The notes under the pieces: model-generated | Seen by the model: the letters and a program-made list of their open reading frames with translations, nothing else | What the model was told of the DNA's origin: nothing | Databases searched by the model: none | Position numbers and translations under genes: made by a program | Part shown: piece after piece, positions 9,568-19,205 of the stretch | Position numbering within the stretch: the first letter of the stretch is position 1 | Layout: each line of letters opens with the position of its first letter | Assembly (NCBI RefSeq): GCF_029379315.1 | Contig: NZ_JAQYWQ010000031.1 | Coordinates: forward strand, 1 to 59,056 | Length of the DNA stretch: 59,056 nucleotides | Direction of reading: 5' to 3' | DNA from: Nostoc sp. S13 | Lineage (GTDB): Bacteria > Cyanobacteriota > Cyanobacteriia > Cyanobacteriales > Nostocaceae

Positions 9568-9942
9568 ATGTCTATTGAGCAACTCCAGCCTGCCACTCAA
9601 CAACAAGCTAGTGTTTACTTACCTTACGTTCAGGGCGCTAGGCGCAATTTCTTACCCTATGCCATCAGTCTTTATCAAAAAGGGGTATTGGAGGGACACC
9701 GCAAGATAGAAGCCAGTGAACATGTCCCCTTTGTCGCCTCTTGGAATGTTGGTACCTTACCCTCAGACTTAACCCGTTGCCGAATTCAGTTTGATGGCAA
9801 CGCTGACCTGAGTTACGAACTGATGATAGCTAGTTTCGAGTTTATTAATTTTTTAATTGAACTTATGGACAACTATAAACGTCATCGCGTGACCGATTTT
9901 TCACAACCGTTTTACCGCAAGCTACTGCGTATAGATGATTGA
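9568..9942 (+). CDS. EbsA-like protein (type IV pilus biogenesis)
   Basis: A 124-aa cytosolic-looking protein with ATG start. The sequence YLPYVQG...LPYAISLYQKG...PFVASWNVGTLPSDL is highly conserved in cyanobacteria. I match it from memory to EbsA, which in Synechococcus elongatus is needed for type IV pilus assembly and biofilm self-suppression. It has no signal peptide or membrane helix. It is monocistronic, with an array and decayed sequence upstream and a hairpin terminator just downstream. If the family match is wrong it remains a conserved cyanobacterial hypothetical. Confidence 0.65.
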   Translation: MSIEQLQPATQQQASVYLPYVQGARRNFLPYAISLYQKGVLEGHRKIEASEHVPFVASWNVGTLPSDLTRCRIQFDGNADLSYELMIASFEFINFLIELMDNYKRHRVTDFSQPFYRKLLRIDD

Positions 9943-9950
9943 TAAAACTT

Positions 9951-9982
9951 AGCCGGACTTTTATCAGTTCGGCTTGCCTTTA
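9951..9982 (+). terminator. Rho-independent-type terminator after the EbsA-like gene
   Basis: An 8-bp stem AGCCGGAC / GTTCGGCT (one G-T pair) with an 8-nt loop lies 9 nt after the stop codon. Only a weak T-tract follows. Confidence 0.5.
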
Positions 9983-10185
9983 AATTGTTCTAAGCTTTAG
10001 CCCAAGCCAGTAATGCAAGCCACAGCCATTACTCCTTAAATGCTAAAAAAGTAAAGTATAGCATTATTAGTATTTTAAGTCTCTCTGATAGGCGATCGCT
10101 ATCTTTATTCTTGCTTGCGATCGCTAAATGTATCGAAGACAATCGCTCCTGATCTCCCAATATCTAATTAAAAAGCGATCGCACT

Positions 10186-11160
10186 CTAAATCTTCGATTT
10201 CAGGTAATTTGTGAAAGACGTACATGAAAGTAAAAAGTACTTTGCATCAGCAATAGTTAAATCAGGCTCAGTCAACATAGCATGTCTGATACCTCCCTCA
10301 TCACTTGTATATCCATACAGATTTAAAAATGAATTTTTTAAAGCTGGATGTAACTTATTAGAAACTTCCAGAACTTTCAGGGCTTCTCCTAAAGTTGCCT
10401 TTGGTTTTCCGGTAATAGCTTTTGCAAGACTTTTAACTGCGGAAATAGATTCTTTTATAGAGTTTCTGTAGTCAGGATTTTCTTTGTCACTCATTAAAGC
10501 AAGGGAGCGCTTCAAATGGCTGGACACAGCAGGAAAACTTTTATCATCTACTGCTTGCTCAAGCATTTCAATTTCTTGCTCATTGGTGATATCTGTGAAT
10601 ACACCTGCGACAAATCTATAACCAGCCAGTTCTCTTTCTAATACAGAGTTTATATCTTCTACAAGTTTCGGAGATTTGAAATAGTTCATAGTGAACTCAA
10701 GAAAGTCGTAAACTTCATACCATTGGCAATTTTGAAAATATTCTAATAACCAGTTTACAGATTCTCTTGGTGTTGCCGAGAAGTCATCCAAAAGATACTT
10801 AAAATATTTTTCCCAAACATATACAATAAAGTCATCTACATATCTGTCCGAGTACATATAGTTGGATATGGATTTTGAGTATTTTAAAAAGAAATTTGCA
10901 CTTAATACATTCCAAAGAGAATTGCGTAGAGCATGATTTATACTATCAATTTGGATAATCTCAGATACTGGGTTCAAGCCTCGTCGTTGGCTAAAGGTTT
11001 TGGCTGAAACCTCAACTGCGAACATTTCAAGTAAATGTTGTTTCGCCTCGGATTCAGCAATTTTTTCAGGATCATGTATATGACAGTATCCAGAATAATT
11101 AGCTTTGAGCTTACATGTTTCTCCAGATTTAGTTATTGCCTTGCAATTAGCTGATAACAT
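10186..11160 (-). CDS. Unknown protein with N-terminal Cys/His zinc motif
   Basis: A 324-aa protein whose first ~30 residues hold a C-x9-C-x9-C-x2-H motif ending GYCHIH, the pattern of the small DUF5763-type putative zinc-binding segment. The rest is mostly helical, charged and without recognisable domains or membrane segments. The local DNA is more AT-rich than its neighbours and almost free of HIP1 sites inside the gene, while several HIP1 sites crowd the gap just beyond its end (10092-10185). This suggests an accessory, perhaps transferred, gene. I do not recognise a function. DUF5763-like motifs occur in proteins of mobile elements and in uncharacterised bacterial proteins. Confidence 0.7.
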   Translation of the reverse strand: MLSANCKAITKSGETCKLKANYSGYCHIHDPEKIAESEAKQHLLEMFAVEVSAKTFSQRRGLNPVSEIIQIDSINHALRNSLWNVLSANFFLKYSKSISNYMYSDRYVDDFIVYVWEKYFKYLLDDFSATPRESVNWLLEYFQNCQWYEVYDFLEFTMNYFKSPKLVEDINSVLERELAGYRFVAGVFTDITNEQEIEMLEQAVDDKSFPAVSSHLKRSLALMSDKENPDYRNSIKESISAVKSLAKAITGKPKATLGEALKVLEVSNKLHPALKNSFLNLYGYTSDEGGIRHAMLTEPDLTIADAKYFLLSCTSFTNYLKSKI

Positions 11161-11276
11161 ACGAGATCACTTCAAGGATATCTTTATTAAGATAGCAGTT
11201 TTATTGATGAAGCCTAGTATTAATTAAAACCCTGACAGTGGTCTAAGAGAATATTTGAAAAGTCTAATTTATTACT

Positions 11277-11335
11277 AGCCCTGGCGACTGGAAGTCGCGG
11301 CTACACAGACAAAACCCACCTCCGTGGGTTAAAAC
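11277..11335. repeat. Dispersed cyanobacterial repeat
   Basis: The stretch with GACTGGAAGTCGCGGCTACA followed by the small hairpin AACCCAC-CTCC-GTGGGTT is of a type scattered through Nostoc genomes. This assignment is from memory; the hairpin is visible directly. Confidence 0.45.
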
Positions 11336-11409
11336 CTTGATTTTTCGTTACAAACGAATTTGGCTCACTGTCTCTTCGCCGTATATTCAGCTTCCAAACG
11401 GTCGTATTC

Positions 11410-11655
11410 TTAAATTTCTGCGGCAATCTCCGTCTCAATTACTTCCTTGTTAGCATAATAGTAAGCTAGCGCTGCATAAACTTGTGCCAACATTAGCTGT
11501 GGTCTTTGGGCAACTATCTCTTCCGGTTTCATGCCTGCGTTAAAGTTGATCGCAATGTTATGTACCCTAATTCGGTGTCCCGCAATCCGAGGGCGACCAC
11601 CACAGGTTCCCGGTGTACTGACAATCAGCGTGCCAATGTCGGTAATGGTTTCCAT
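11410..11655 (-). CDS. DUF433 family protein, C-terminus cut by a stop codon
   Basis: A small DUF433 protein (81 aa from the ATG at 11655), with the family's GGRPRIAGHRIRV core, which is a helix-turn-helix-like fold often found as the antitoxin-like partner of PIN/DUF5615 toxins. A longer form starting at 11688 is possible. The reading frame stays open for another 14 codons past the TAA at 11410-11412, and that stretch (EYDRLEAEYTAKRQ) has the acidic coiled character of a normal DUF433 tail. The gene therefore looks truncated by a point nonsense mutation. No toxin partner is seen next to it. Confidence 0.75.
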   Translation of the reverse strand: METITDIGTLIVSTPGTCGGRPRIAGHRIRVHNIAINFNAGMKPEEIVAQRPQLMLAQVYAALAYYYANKEVIETEIAAEI

Positions 11656-11913
11656 AGCTTGGTTACTAAATTTTGCTCCCATAAGCAACTGAGTAATTTA
11701 AAACTTCTTCTAATCTAGAAATATAAATATAAATGTCCAGTTGTTTATTTAGCTGCCCACAGCAAAATCAAACATTTATCCTTAATAATTAGGAGTCTAG
11801 CACTAATCCCAGAATATCAAACATCCTGCCTAGATTGGAGACGATAGACTTTTTATAAGAGTAATTTTTGCAAAAACTCGAATTTCCCAACATTTCAAAA
11901 CAGGTATGGGGCA

Positions 11914-13830
11914 ATGGTGCGATTAAAACTGTGGCAATGGGTCGTCTTAGCAATCCCGATCGCTTTTATCATCATTTTCTTACTGGTAGCCGCCGGTTCA
12001 CAAATTCATGCGTGGGGCATTAATTGGATTTGGGGTGTATTCACCCTTTTATTCGTGGGTTGGCGTTGGCTGTTGGTAGAATGGACTCAACCAGCTGTTA
12101 ACCAAGTGGAAGCTGTATTAGCCCAAGTCCGCGAAGAACTGGAATCGACAGCAGAGGATACAGTAAGGCCACCAGTGGGAAGTGATGTTACAAAGCAAGC
12201 AGAAACCGCACTCCAAGAAATTCTGCAAGCAGCACAAAGCGATCGCCCGATTTGGGAAGACTGGCAAACGTTTTGGACGCGATGCCAAGATTTAGTTGTA
12301 GCGATCGCTCATATCTACAATCCTCAGATTCAATATCCTCTGCTGAACATTTACGTCCCCCAAGCTTATGGGCTGATTCGCGGAACGGTGGATGATATGG
12401 ATCAGTGGATGCAAAAGTTATCCCCACTCCTCAATCAAGTGACGGTTGGGCAAGCATACCAAGGATACGAGGTCTACCGGAAGTTGGAGCCATCGGCTCG
12501 GAAATTTTGGAAAGCTTGGAACTGGGCACAGTGGGTCTTAAATCCGGTGGCGGCGGTGGCAAAACAAGCCAGCCAGGGTTCTAGTAACCAGGCAACTCAG
12601 CAATTATTGGGGAATTTGAGTCAGTTATTTCGGGAAGCTGCCCTGAGAAACTTATGTCGCCAAGCGATCGCTCTCTACGGACGTAGCACATTACCAGTTT
12701 CAGTATCTTCACCTACACCAACTTTACCCAAGGCAAAAACTCAAACACTCCGAGAAATCTTAACCCAAGCTCAACCAGCTGAGGCAGTTGAGCAAAAACC
12801 CGTAAATATTCTGCTGGTGGGGCGCACGGGGTCGGGAAAAAGTAGCCTGATTAACACGCTATTTCAGGCGGATCTCGCAGCCGTTGATGTTTTACCCAGT
12901 ACCGATCGCATTCAGAATTATCAATGGCAGACTCAAAGTGGCGAAACTTTGACGCTTTTGGATACACCTGGCTATGAACAAGTCAACCGTGCCAATCTCC
13001 GAAATATAGTGCTTGATTATGCCATCAACGCAGACTTGCTGCTGTTAGCTACCCCTGCCCTCGATCCTGCCCTACAAATGGATGTGGACTTTTTGCAAGA
13101 TATCAAAGCAGAAGTTGCAGATTTACCGGCGATCGCGATCGTCACCCAGGTAGATCGTCTGCGTCCCATCCGCGAGTGGCAACCACCTTATGATTGGGAA
13201 TGGGGCGATCGCGCCAAGGAAATTGCCATTCGCGAAGCCACTGAGTATCGCGCCAAACAGCTGGGAAACTTCTGTAATCTAGTTTTACCTATGGTTACAA
13301 GTGATAGCAAAACAAGTCGAACCGCTTGGGGAGTGGAGGCTTTATCGTTGGGATTAGTGGATGCGATCGCGCCTACCAAGCAACTCCGTCTCGCCCGTTT
13401 TTTGCGTAACCTAGAAGCCCGTACTATCGCCGCAGCCAAAATCATCGACCACTATACCTTCCAGATGACGACAACACAGGGACTAACGGCATTGCTTAAA
13501 AGTCCCGTCCTCCAGTTTGTTTCTACCCTCTCAACCGGATCTCCAGCCCTAGCATATATGCTGGCAGAGCAAATTCCGGTGGAACAGTTGCCGATTGTGA
13601 TTGGTAAACTCCAAATGGGATATGAGCTTTTCTCGCTCTTGAATAGAGGCAACCTTAACCCGCTTAACTTTGAATTGGCATCCCTCTGGCCGCTACTGCT
13701 GGAAAACTCCGCTTCACCCGATCGCAACGCCTGGGCATTTGGTCACGCCCTAGTGGAATACTGGACTCAAAATTTGACAGTTAAACAACTCCGGCAGCGA
13801 TTTGAGTATTATCTATCGATTGCCAAATAA
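11914..13830 (+). CDS. Membrane-anchored GTPase
   Basis: A 638-aa protein. Two hydrophobic helices at residues about 10-55 are followed by a long helical region. A complete Era/TrmE-like G domain then follows: G1 GRTGSGKSS at 303-311, G3 DTPG at 350-353, G4 TQVD at 411-414 (TQVD replaces the usual NKxD). The C-terminal ~130 residues are hydrophobic-helical, as in the DUF697/YcjX-like GTPases of cyanobacteria. It probably sits on a membrane and couples GTP hydrolysis to an unknown membrane or stress function. It is monocistronic, with an ATG start at 11914 and a hairpin about 50 bp past the stop. Confidence 0.85.
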   Translation: MVRLKLWQWVVLAIPIAFIIIFLLVAAGSQIHAWGINWIWGVFTLLFVGWRWLLVEWTQPAVNQVEAVLAQVREELESTAEDTVRPPVGSDVTKQAETALQEILQAAQSDRPIWEDWQTFWTRCQDLVVAIAHIYNPQIQYPLLNIYVPQAYGLIRGTVDDMDQWMQKLSPLLNQVTVGQAYQGYEVYRKLEPSARKFWKAWNWAQWVLNPVAAVAKQASQGSSNQATQQLLGNLSQLFREAALRNLCRQAIALYGRSTLPVSVSSPTPTLPKAKTQTLREILTQAQPAEAVEQKPVNILLVGRTGSGKSSLINTLFQADLAAVDVLPSTDRIQNYQWQTQSGETLTLLDTPGYEQVNRANLRNIVLDYAINADLLLLATPALDPALQMDVDFLQDIKAEVADLPAIAIVTQVDRLRPIREWQPPYDWEWGDRAKEIAIREATEYRAKQLGNFCNLVLPMVTSDSKTSRTAWGVEALSLGLVDAIAPTKQLRLARFLRNLEARTIAAAKIIDHYTFQMTTTQGLTALLKSPVLQFVSTLSTGSPALAYMLAEQIPVEQLPIVIGKLQMGYELFSLLNRGNLNPLNFELASLWPLLLENSASPDRNAWAFGHALVEYWTQNLTVKQLRQRFEYYLSIAK

Positions 13831-14170
13831 TTTGTCTGCGTTGAAAAATTAATTAGGACTTACGCACTGAGAACGTAAAATGTAAGGGCTTCAGCCCTTA
13901 CTATAAACCTTTAATTATTCACACCTAATTACTTTGATTAATTTAGTATATTAAATCTCATCAATTATAGTAAAAATTACAATAAATTAAGAATATTTAC
14001 TCAGCAGTATTAAAGATATTTATACTCAAAAAGAGGAGAACAAAAAATCCGGTAATTATGTCGTACTCCTAACATCAAAGTTCAGATTACGATTAAGAGT
14101 AGGTGTTTGCTGAAACTTACCCGCTTTACGTGAGTTTTTATACAGATATCCCTTTTGTTCGGAGTTCTTT
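13831..14170. other. Intergenic region, AT-rich
   Basis: This 340-bp gap between the GTPase and the hybrid kinase contains a hairpin at 13882-13901 and otherwise AT-rich sequence. No gene was recognised. The GGAG at about 14160 is the likely ribosome binding site of the kinase. Confidence 0.5.
13882..13901 (+). terminator. Hairpin after the GTPase gene
   Basis: A perfect 9-bp stem GTAAGGGCT / AGCCCTTAC with a 2-nt loop lies about 50 bp past the stop codon. The T-tract is weak, so it may instead be a dispersed palindrome. Confidence 0.4.
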
Positions 14171-15850
14171 ATGAAAAATATATTACAAACCTCCATTTAT
14201 CAAGAACAGAATTCACATCAGAGCTATAATATATCGTCTTACAACAGGCTGCTTTCGGTCGTGAAGGATTTGGCTTGTGTGCGAACTATTGAGGAAATTA
14301 TTGAAATTGTGCGTTTGGCTGCTCGCGATCTCACCAATGCTGATGGAGTCACTTTTGTACTGCGGGATGGTGAATGTTGCCACTATGTCGATGAAAACGC
14401 AATTGGGCCACTTTGGAAAGGTATGCGTTTTCCGCTCAGGTCTTGCATCTCCGGTTGGGCAATGCTCAATAAACAAGCAGCCGTAATTGAGGATATTTAC
14501 CAGGATGCTCGAATTCCTATTGAAGCATATAAAGTTACTTTTGTCAAGAGTTTAGTGATGGTTCCTATACGGGTTTCTGAACCACTGGGTGCGATCGGAG
14601 CCTACTGGAGTACACGACACCGAGCCACACCCGAAGAAATCGGACTGCTTGAGATTTTGACCGACACTACGGCAGTTGCAATATCGAACGTTCAACTTTT
14701 CCAGAAACTAACGAACCAAAACGCCCTTAAAGACAAATTTATTGCGATGCTAGCTCACGAGCTGAGGAATCCCGTTGCCCCCATTTCCAACGGGGTTCAA
14801 CTTCTGAAGTTGAAGCTGGGCGAGACTGGCGCAGTTGGGGAAACAGTTTTAATGATGCAACACCAGATTAAGCATCTCTCGAAATTGATCGATGAGCTAC
14901 TTGACGTATCGTCCATCACCTACGGGAAGATTTCATTAAACCTTGAGAAGGTTAATCTGGGGGAATTGGTTCGCCAAAGTCTCAATGACCATGCACAAGC
15001 AATAAAGAGATTGAACCTTACCCTAATACAAGACCTACCAAACACGCCAGTGTGGGCTTATGTTGACCCGACCCGGTTCTTCCAAGTCTTTGGGAACCTT
15101 CTTGATAACGCCTTAAAGTTTTCAAAGCCAGATGGGATGATCTGGGTGGATCTCTCATTTATTCCAGGTGAGAATGGCTCAGGCAGTGTAGCCGTCTTAT
15201 CTGTAAGAGACTCAGGCATAGGGATAGACCCGACAATATTACCAGAACTTTTCGAGCCATTTACCCAGGCCGATCGCAGTTTAGACCGTTCGAGGGGCGG
15301 GCTAGGTTTGGGACTCTCAATAGTAAAAAGCCTTGTAGAACTTCATGGTGGTAATGTTCAAGCCTCAAGTAGAGGGATCAATTTGGGAGCAGAATTCAAA
15401 GTTACTCTCCCTGTATGCGAAGAGATTACAGGCTTTGACAACGATCAGGAGATTATAGAGGCGGCTAAAAAATCGTTGAAGATTTTAGTCATCGAAGATA
15501 ACGAGGATTCAGCCATAACATTAAAAGCAGTGCTTGAGTACTTCGGGCATGAAGTTTCCATTGCCAATAATGGAATTTTAGGGGTAGAAACTGCAAGGAA
15601 GTTTGAGCCTCATGTGATTATTTGTGACATCGGACTTCCCGAAATGGATGGATTCGCTGTTGCACAGGAACTGAGTAAAGATTCCAAATTTACTGACTCA
15701 ATTCTGATTGCGCTCACCGGCTACGGTGGCCAGGAGGATAAGGAGCTGGCGCTTCAGGCTGGTTTTAAATGTCACTTGACCAAGCCTGTAGATTTTGATG
15801 TACTTACGGTAGAAATTGATCGATACCTTGATAGAGTATTATCAAGTTGA
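14171..15850 (+). CDS. Hybrid sensor histidine kinase (GAF-HisKA-HATPase-REC)
   Basis: A 559-aa cytosolic hybrid kinase. A GAF domain spans residues about 35-180, with the cysteine-containing segment LRSCISGWAML that could hold a ligand. HisKA follows with the phospho-acceptor His196 in HELRNP, then HATPase with GGLGLGL around residue 380. A C-terminal receiver domain carries the phospho-acceptor Asp486 in DIGLPEMDG and the conserved TKP lysine. The GAF lacks the conserved Cys-His context of classical phytochromes, so light sensing is uncertain. Start ATG at 14171 has GGAG 8 nt upstream. No response regulator is adjacent, so the output is probably a phosphotransfer protein or an unlinked regulator. 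Confidence 0.9.
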   Translation: MKNILQTSIYQEQNSHQSYNISSYNRLLSVVKDLACVRTIEEIIEIVRLAARDLTNADGVTFVLRDGECCHYVDENAIGPLWKGMRFPLRSCISGWAMLNKQAAVIEDIYQDARIPIEAYKVTFVKSLVMVPIRVSEPLGAIGAYWSTRHRATPEEIGLLEILTDTTAVAISNVQLFQKLTNQNALKDKFIAMLAHELRNPVAPISNGVQLLKLKLGETGAVGETVLMMQHQIKHLSKLIDELLDVSSITYGKISLNLEKVNLGELVRQSLNDHAQAIKRLNLTLIQDLPNTPVWAYVDPTRFFQVFGNLLDNALKFSKPDGMIWVDLSFIPGENGSGSVAVLSVRDSGIGIDPTILPELFEPFTQADRSLDRSRGGLGLGLSIVKSLVELHGGNVQASSRGINLGAEFKVTLPVCEEITGFDNDQEIIEAAKKSLKILVIEDNEDSAITLKAVLEYFGHEVSIANNGILGVETARKFEPHVIICDIGLPEMDGFAVAQELSKDSKFTDSILIALTGYGGQEDKELALQAGFKCHLTKPVDFDVLTVEIDRYLDRVLSS

Positions 15851-15899
15851 CAAATTTTGCTAATTTCTGATTAGCAAGACAAGCAGCAGCACAAGGAAC

Positions 15900-16358
15900 T
15901 CAATCCATTAAATCATCTGTGGTAGGTTCACCCGGATAGAAGCGATCGCTCAGAATTTCTTCAAAAGGATATAGACATTGCTTGGGAAAAGTTGAGAGTC
16001 GCAGATTTGTTTCTCCTGATGCTAAATCCCTACCGTTTTGAAATGATTCCTGGAGTGCTTCTTCAAGGTAAGGCTTCAGACTAGGATTTTCCCTCAACAA
16101 CTTGAGAATTTCCCGTCGTTGTACTCTAATTGTCCCTAACCAACTACGACTCCGTTGCTTTGGTTGATATTCCCATTTAAGCAAATGTCCAATTAATATA
16201 CCAAGACGATTTCTCAATTCTTGGCGTTCCTTTCTTCCCAAAGATTCTATTTCCTCAATTAAATTGGGCAGGTCAAGCTGGTTCCATTGGTGATGACGCA
16301 AAAGGTTAGCCTGTTCTTGAGTCCAACTGTAGAAGTCTGCTTCATAGAAGTTTTGCAT
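15900..16358 (-). CDS. DUF29 family protein
   Basis: A 152-aa protein of the DUF29 family, which is strongly expanded in filamentous cyanobacteria. The signature features are the N-terminal YEADFYSWTQEQANLLR block, the NLIEEIESLGRKERQEL helix and the basic RSRSWLGTIRVQR segment. The function of the family is unknown. It converges with the hybrid kinase, and a 7-bp hairpin (TGCTAAT / ATTAGCA, 15857-15875) lies between the two stops. Confidence 0.85.
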   Translation of the reverse strand: MQNFYEADFYSWTQEQANLLRHHQWNQLDLPNLIEEIESLGRKERQELRNRLGILIGHLLKWEYQPKQRSRSWLGTIRVQRREILKLLRENPSLKPYLEEALQESFQNGRDLASGETNLRLSTFPKQCLYPFEEILSDRFYPGEPTTDDLMD

Positions 16359-16495
16359 CAGGTTTTTTGCCGTTTTTCAGGTTTGTAGTGTCTACATAAT
16401 TGAAAAATTCATAATTCATAATTATGTTTCAGATAGAGATTTAAACCTTCTTTGAAACAGGACTATCTGCATAAGCATCAAGTACGAATTACGAA

Positions 16496-17605
16496 TTAGA
16501 AAGTCACCACACTCCGAATTGATTCACCTTTATGCATCAATTCAAAAGCATCATTAATTTGTTCAATAGGCATTACATGGGTAATCAAATCATCAATATT
16601 TATCTTACCTTCCATATACCAATCAACAATTTTCGGCACATCTGTACGTCCTCTAGCGCCACCGAATGCTGAACCTTTCCAAACGCGCCCAGTTACTAAT
16701 TGAAAAGGACGAGTACTGATTTCCTGTCCAGCACCAGCAACACCAATAACCACACTGACACCCCAACCTTTGTGGCAGCATTCTAATGCTTGACGCATAA
16801 CTTTGACATTACCGATACATTCAAAACTGTAATCAGCACCACCTTTTGTTAAATCAACCAGATAGGGAACTAAATCACCCTCGACTTCCTGGGGATTGAC
16901 AAAGTGCGTCATGCCAAACTTTTCTGCCAAGGCGCGTTTACTGGGATTAAGATCCACCCCAACAATCATATTCGCTCCTACCATCCGCGCCGCCTGGATG
17001 ACATTTAAGCCAATACCACCCAAGCCGAAAACCACGACATTTGCTCCCGGTTCCACCTTGGCAGTATTGATGACTGCACCAACACCAGTTGTCACACCAC
17101 AGCCAATGTAACAAACCTTATCAAATGGGGCATCTTCCCGAATTTTTGCCACGGCGATTTCCGGCAGCACCGTATAGTTGGCAAAAGTGGATGTACCCAT
17201 ATAATGATGAATTATCTGTCCATCGAGACTAAAGCGACTGGTGCCATCGGGCATGACGCCGCGTGCTTGAGTTAAGCGAATGGCTTGACAGAGATTAGTT
17301 TTGAAACTCAGACAATATTCGCACTGACGACATTCGGGAGTGTAGAGGGGAATTACATGATCCCCTGGTTTGACGCTGGTAACACCAGCGCCTACCTCCA
17401 CTACCATACCAGCGCCTTCATGCCCCAAAATTGCCGGAAACAAACCTTCGGGATCTTCACCAGATAGGGTAAAGGCGTCGGTATGACAAACCCCACTGGC
17501 TTTAACCTCAACTAACACTTCACCGACTTGTGGCCCCGATAGTTGAACGGTTTCAATCGTCAACGGCTTACCTGCACTATAAGCTACTGCTGCTTTAACT
17601 TGCAA
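16496..17605 (-). CDS. S-(hydroxymethyl)glutathione dehydrogenase / class III alcohol dehydrogenase
   Basis: This zinc enzyme oxidises S-(hydroxymethyl)glutathione, the adduct of formaldehyde and glutathione, with NAD+. I place the start at a TTG (17605-17603) because a strong Shine-Dalgarno (AGGAGGG) sits 6 nt upstream and the resulting 369-aa protein has the typical family length. The upstream in-frame extension to 17758 lacks similarity to the family. Catalytic zinc ligands are Cys40 (GVCHTD) and His62 (GHE); structural zinc cysteines are 92, 95, 98 and 106. The Rossmann motif is GLGGIG. Its metabolic partner S-formylglutathione hydrolase is encoded at 33.8 kb. It is transcribed divergently from the valine-pyruvate aminotransferase. 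Confidence 0.93.
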   Translation of the reverse strand: MQVKAAVAYSAGKPLTIETVQLSGPQVGEVLVEVKASGVCHTDAFTLSGEDPEGLFPAILGHEGAGMVVEVGAGVTSVKPGDHVIPLYTPECRQCEYCLSFKTNLCQAIRLTQARGVMPDGTSRFSLDGQIIHHYMGTSTFANYTVLPEIAVAKIREDAPFDKVCYIGCGVTTGVGAVINTAKVEPGANVVVFGLGGIGLNVIQAARMVGANMIVGVDLNPSKRALAEKFGMTHFVNPQEVEGDLVPYLVDLTKGGADYSFECIGNVKVMRQALECCHKGWGVSVVIGVAGAGQEISTRPFQLVTGRVWKGSAFGGARGRTDVPKIVDWYMEGKINIDDLITHVMPIEQINDAFELMHKGESIRSVVTF

Positions 17606-17800
17606 TTTCAGCCCTCCTGTATAGTTTTTTGATGTTCTTCCCAATGCTGAAGCACGGGGATTCTTTCCCTTAAAATATAATTCTGTAGCTAGATTGGTTA
17701 AAGGCGGCAACAGCTGTTTTGACAACAATGTAAACTGGATGTCAGCAGCAGCCCCCAAATAATTTGTCCACCCCTCAATTAATACATTTTGTCACAACTT

Positions 17801-19084
17801 ATGAACCCTGCCCTAACTCAAATTGGCGCTCAAATGTCCAACCTGACTGGCGTCAGAGCAATCATGAAGGATATTATAGAAACATTACGAGCGGGTACAG
17901 GGCAGCAGTTTATTAATTTGAGTGCTGGTAATCCGTTGATTTTGCCAGAGGTAGAGCAATTATGGCGTGATTGTACTGCACAACTTCTCGCTAGTCCAGA
18001 ATATGGTGAGGTAGTTTGTCGCTACGGCTCAAGTCAGGGCTATGCACCATTTGTGGAAGCGATCGCTAATGATTTTAACAAACGCTACGGTTTAAACTTG
18101 AGCGCTCGCAATATCTTGATCACCCCCGGCAGTCAAACCCTCTACTTCTACGCTGCCAATACCTTCGGTGGCTACACCCCTAGCGGCGAGTTAAAACAAA
18201 TCCTTTTGCCCCTCAGTCCTGACTACACAGGTTACGGCGGTATCTGCTTAGTTCCAAAAGCCTTAATCGCCTACAAGCCAACTCTTGATATTGATACAGC
18301 TGCCCACCGATTTAAATATCGCCCCGACTTTAGCCAACTGTCGATTACAGAAAACACAGGTTGTGTCCTCTTCTCTCGCCCCTGTAATCCCACTGGTAAC
18401 GTCCTCACGGATGATGAGGTGAAAAAGATTGCTGCCCTGGCTGCGCCTTACAATCTGCCCGTGTTAATTGACTCGGCTTATGCGCCTCCCTTCCCAGCAT
18501 TGAACTTTACCGAAATGACACCAGTGTTTGGTGATAATATCCTCCACTGCATGAGTTTATCAAAAGCGGGATTACCAGGAGAAAGGATTGGTATTGCGAT
18601 TGGAGATGAAAAGTGGATTGAGGTGCTGGAGTGTTTCCAGGCAAATATGAGTCTCCATTCTTCACGTTACGGCCAAGCGATCGCAGCTTTTGCAATCAAT
18701 TCTGGTGCTTTAGTGGAAATTTCTCATACTGTCATCCGTCCCTTTTACCAAAATAAATTTACCGTTTTAGAAACCAGCTTAGAACAAGCGATGCCCAAAA
18801 ATTTACCTTGGTTCCTCCATCGGGGTGAAGGAGCAATTTTTGCTTGGTTGTGGTTACAGGATTTACCTATGAGTGATTGGGAATTTTACCAACGACTCAA
18901 GCAAGTAGGTGTGATTATTGTCCCTGGAAGTAGCTTCTTCCCTGGTTTAGAGGAAGAGTGGGCGCACAAGCACGAATGTTTCCGCATCAGCCTCACCGGT
19001 AGCGATGAGGAGATTACCACTGCGATGCAACGTTTAGCAAAGGTGGCTGAAGAAGCTTATCAGCGTGCAGCTGTGAGTGCTTGA
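17801..19084 (+). CDS. avtA: Valine-pyruvate aminotransferase
   Basis: A PLP-dependent class I/II aminotransferase (427 aa) that exchanges amino groups between valine/2-ketoisovalerate and alanine/pyruvate. The family-specific start NPALTQIGAQMSNLTGVRAI and the SAGNP motif are present, and the PLP lysine lies in SLSKAGLPGERIG. I prefer ATG at 17801 over the in-frame TTG at 17789; no clear Shine-Dalgarno decides it. It is divergent from class III ADH. The downstream rimM follows after heptamer arrays and is probably not co-transcribed by necessity. Confidence 0.88.
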   Translation: MNPALTQIGAQMSNLTGVRAIMKDIIETLRAGTGQQFINLSAGNPLILPEVEQLWRDCTAQLLASPEYGEVVCRYGSSQGYAPFVEAIANDFNKRYGLNLSARNILITPGSQTLYFYAANTFGGYTPSGELKQILLPLSPDYTGYGGICLVPKALIAYKPTLDIDTAAHRFKYRPDFSQLSITENTGCVLFSRPCNPTGNVLTDDEVKKIAALAAPYNLPVLIDSAYAPPFPALNFTEMTPVFGDNILHCMSLSKAGLPGERIGIAIGDEKWIEVLECFQANMSLHSSRYGQAIAAFAINSGALVEISHTVIRPFYQNKFTVLETSLEQAMPKNLPWFLHRGEGAIFAWLWLQDLPMSDWEFYQRLKQVGVIIVPGSSFFPGLEEEWAHKHECFRISLTGSDEEITTAMQRLAKVAEEAYQRAAVSA

Positions 19085-19205
19085 GGGGGAGTTAGGAGTT
19101 AAGAGTTAGGAGTTAGGAGTTAAGAGTTATAAGATATTCTTTGCCCAATGCCCAATGCCCAATGCCCAATGCCCAATGCCCAATGACAAATGACAAATGA
19201 CAAAT
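19084..19205. repeat. Three adjoining heptamer arrays upstream of and into rimM
   Basis: GAGTTAG/GAGTTAA units run from about 19091 to 19130, CCCAATG units from 19144 to 19185, and TGACAAA units from 19184 to 19204. The rimM ATG at 19190 lies inside the last array. Confidence 0.85.
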
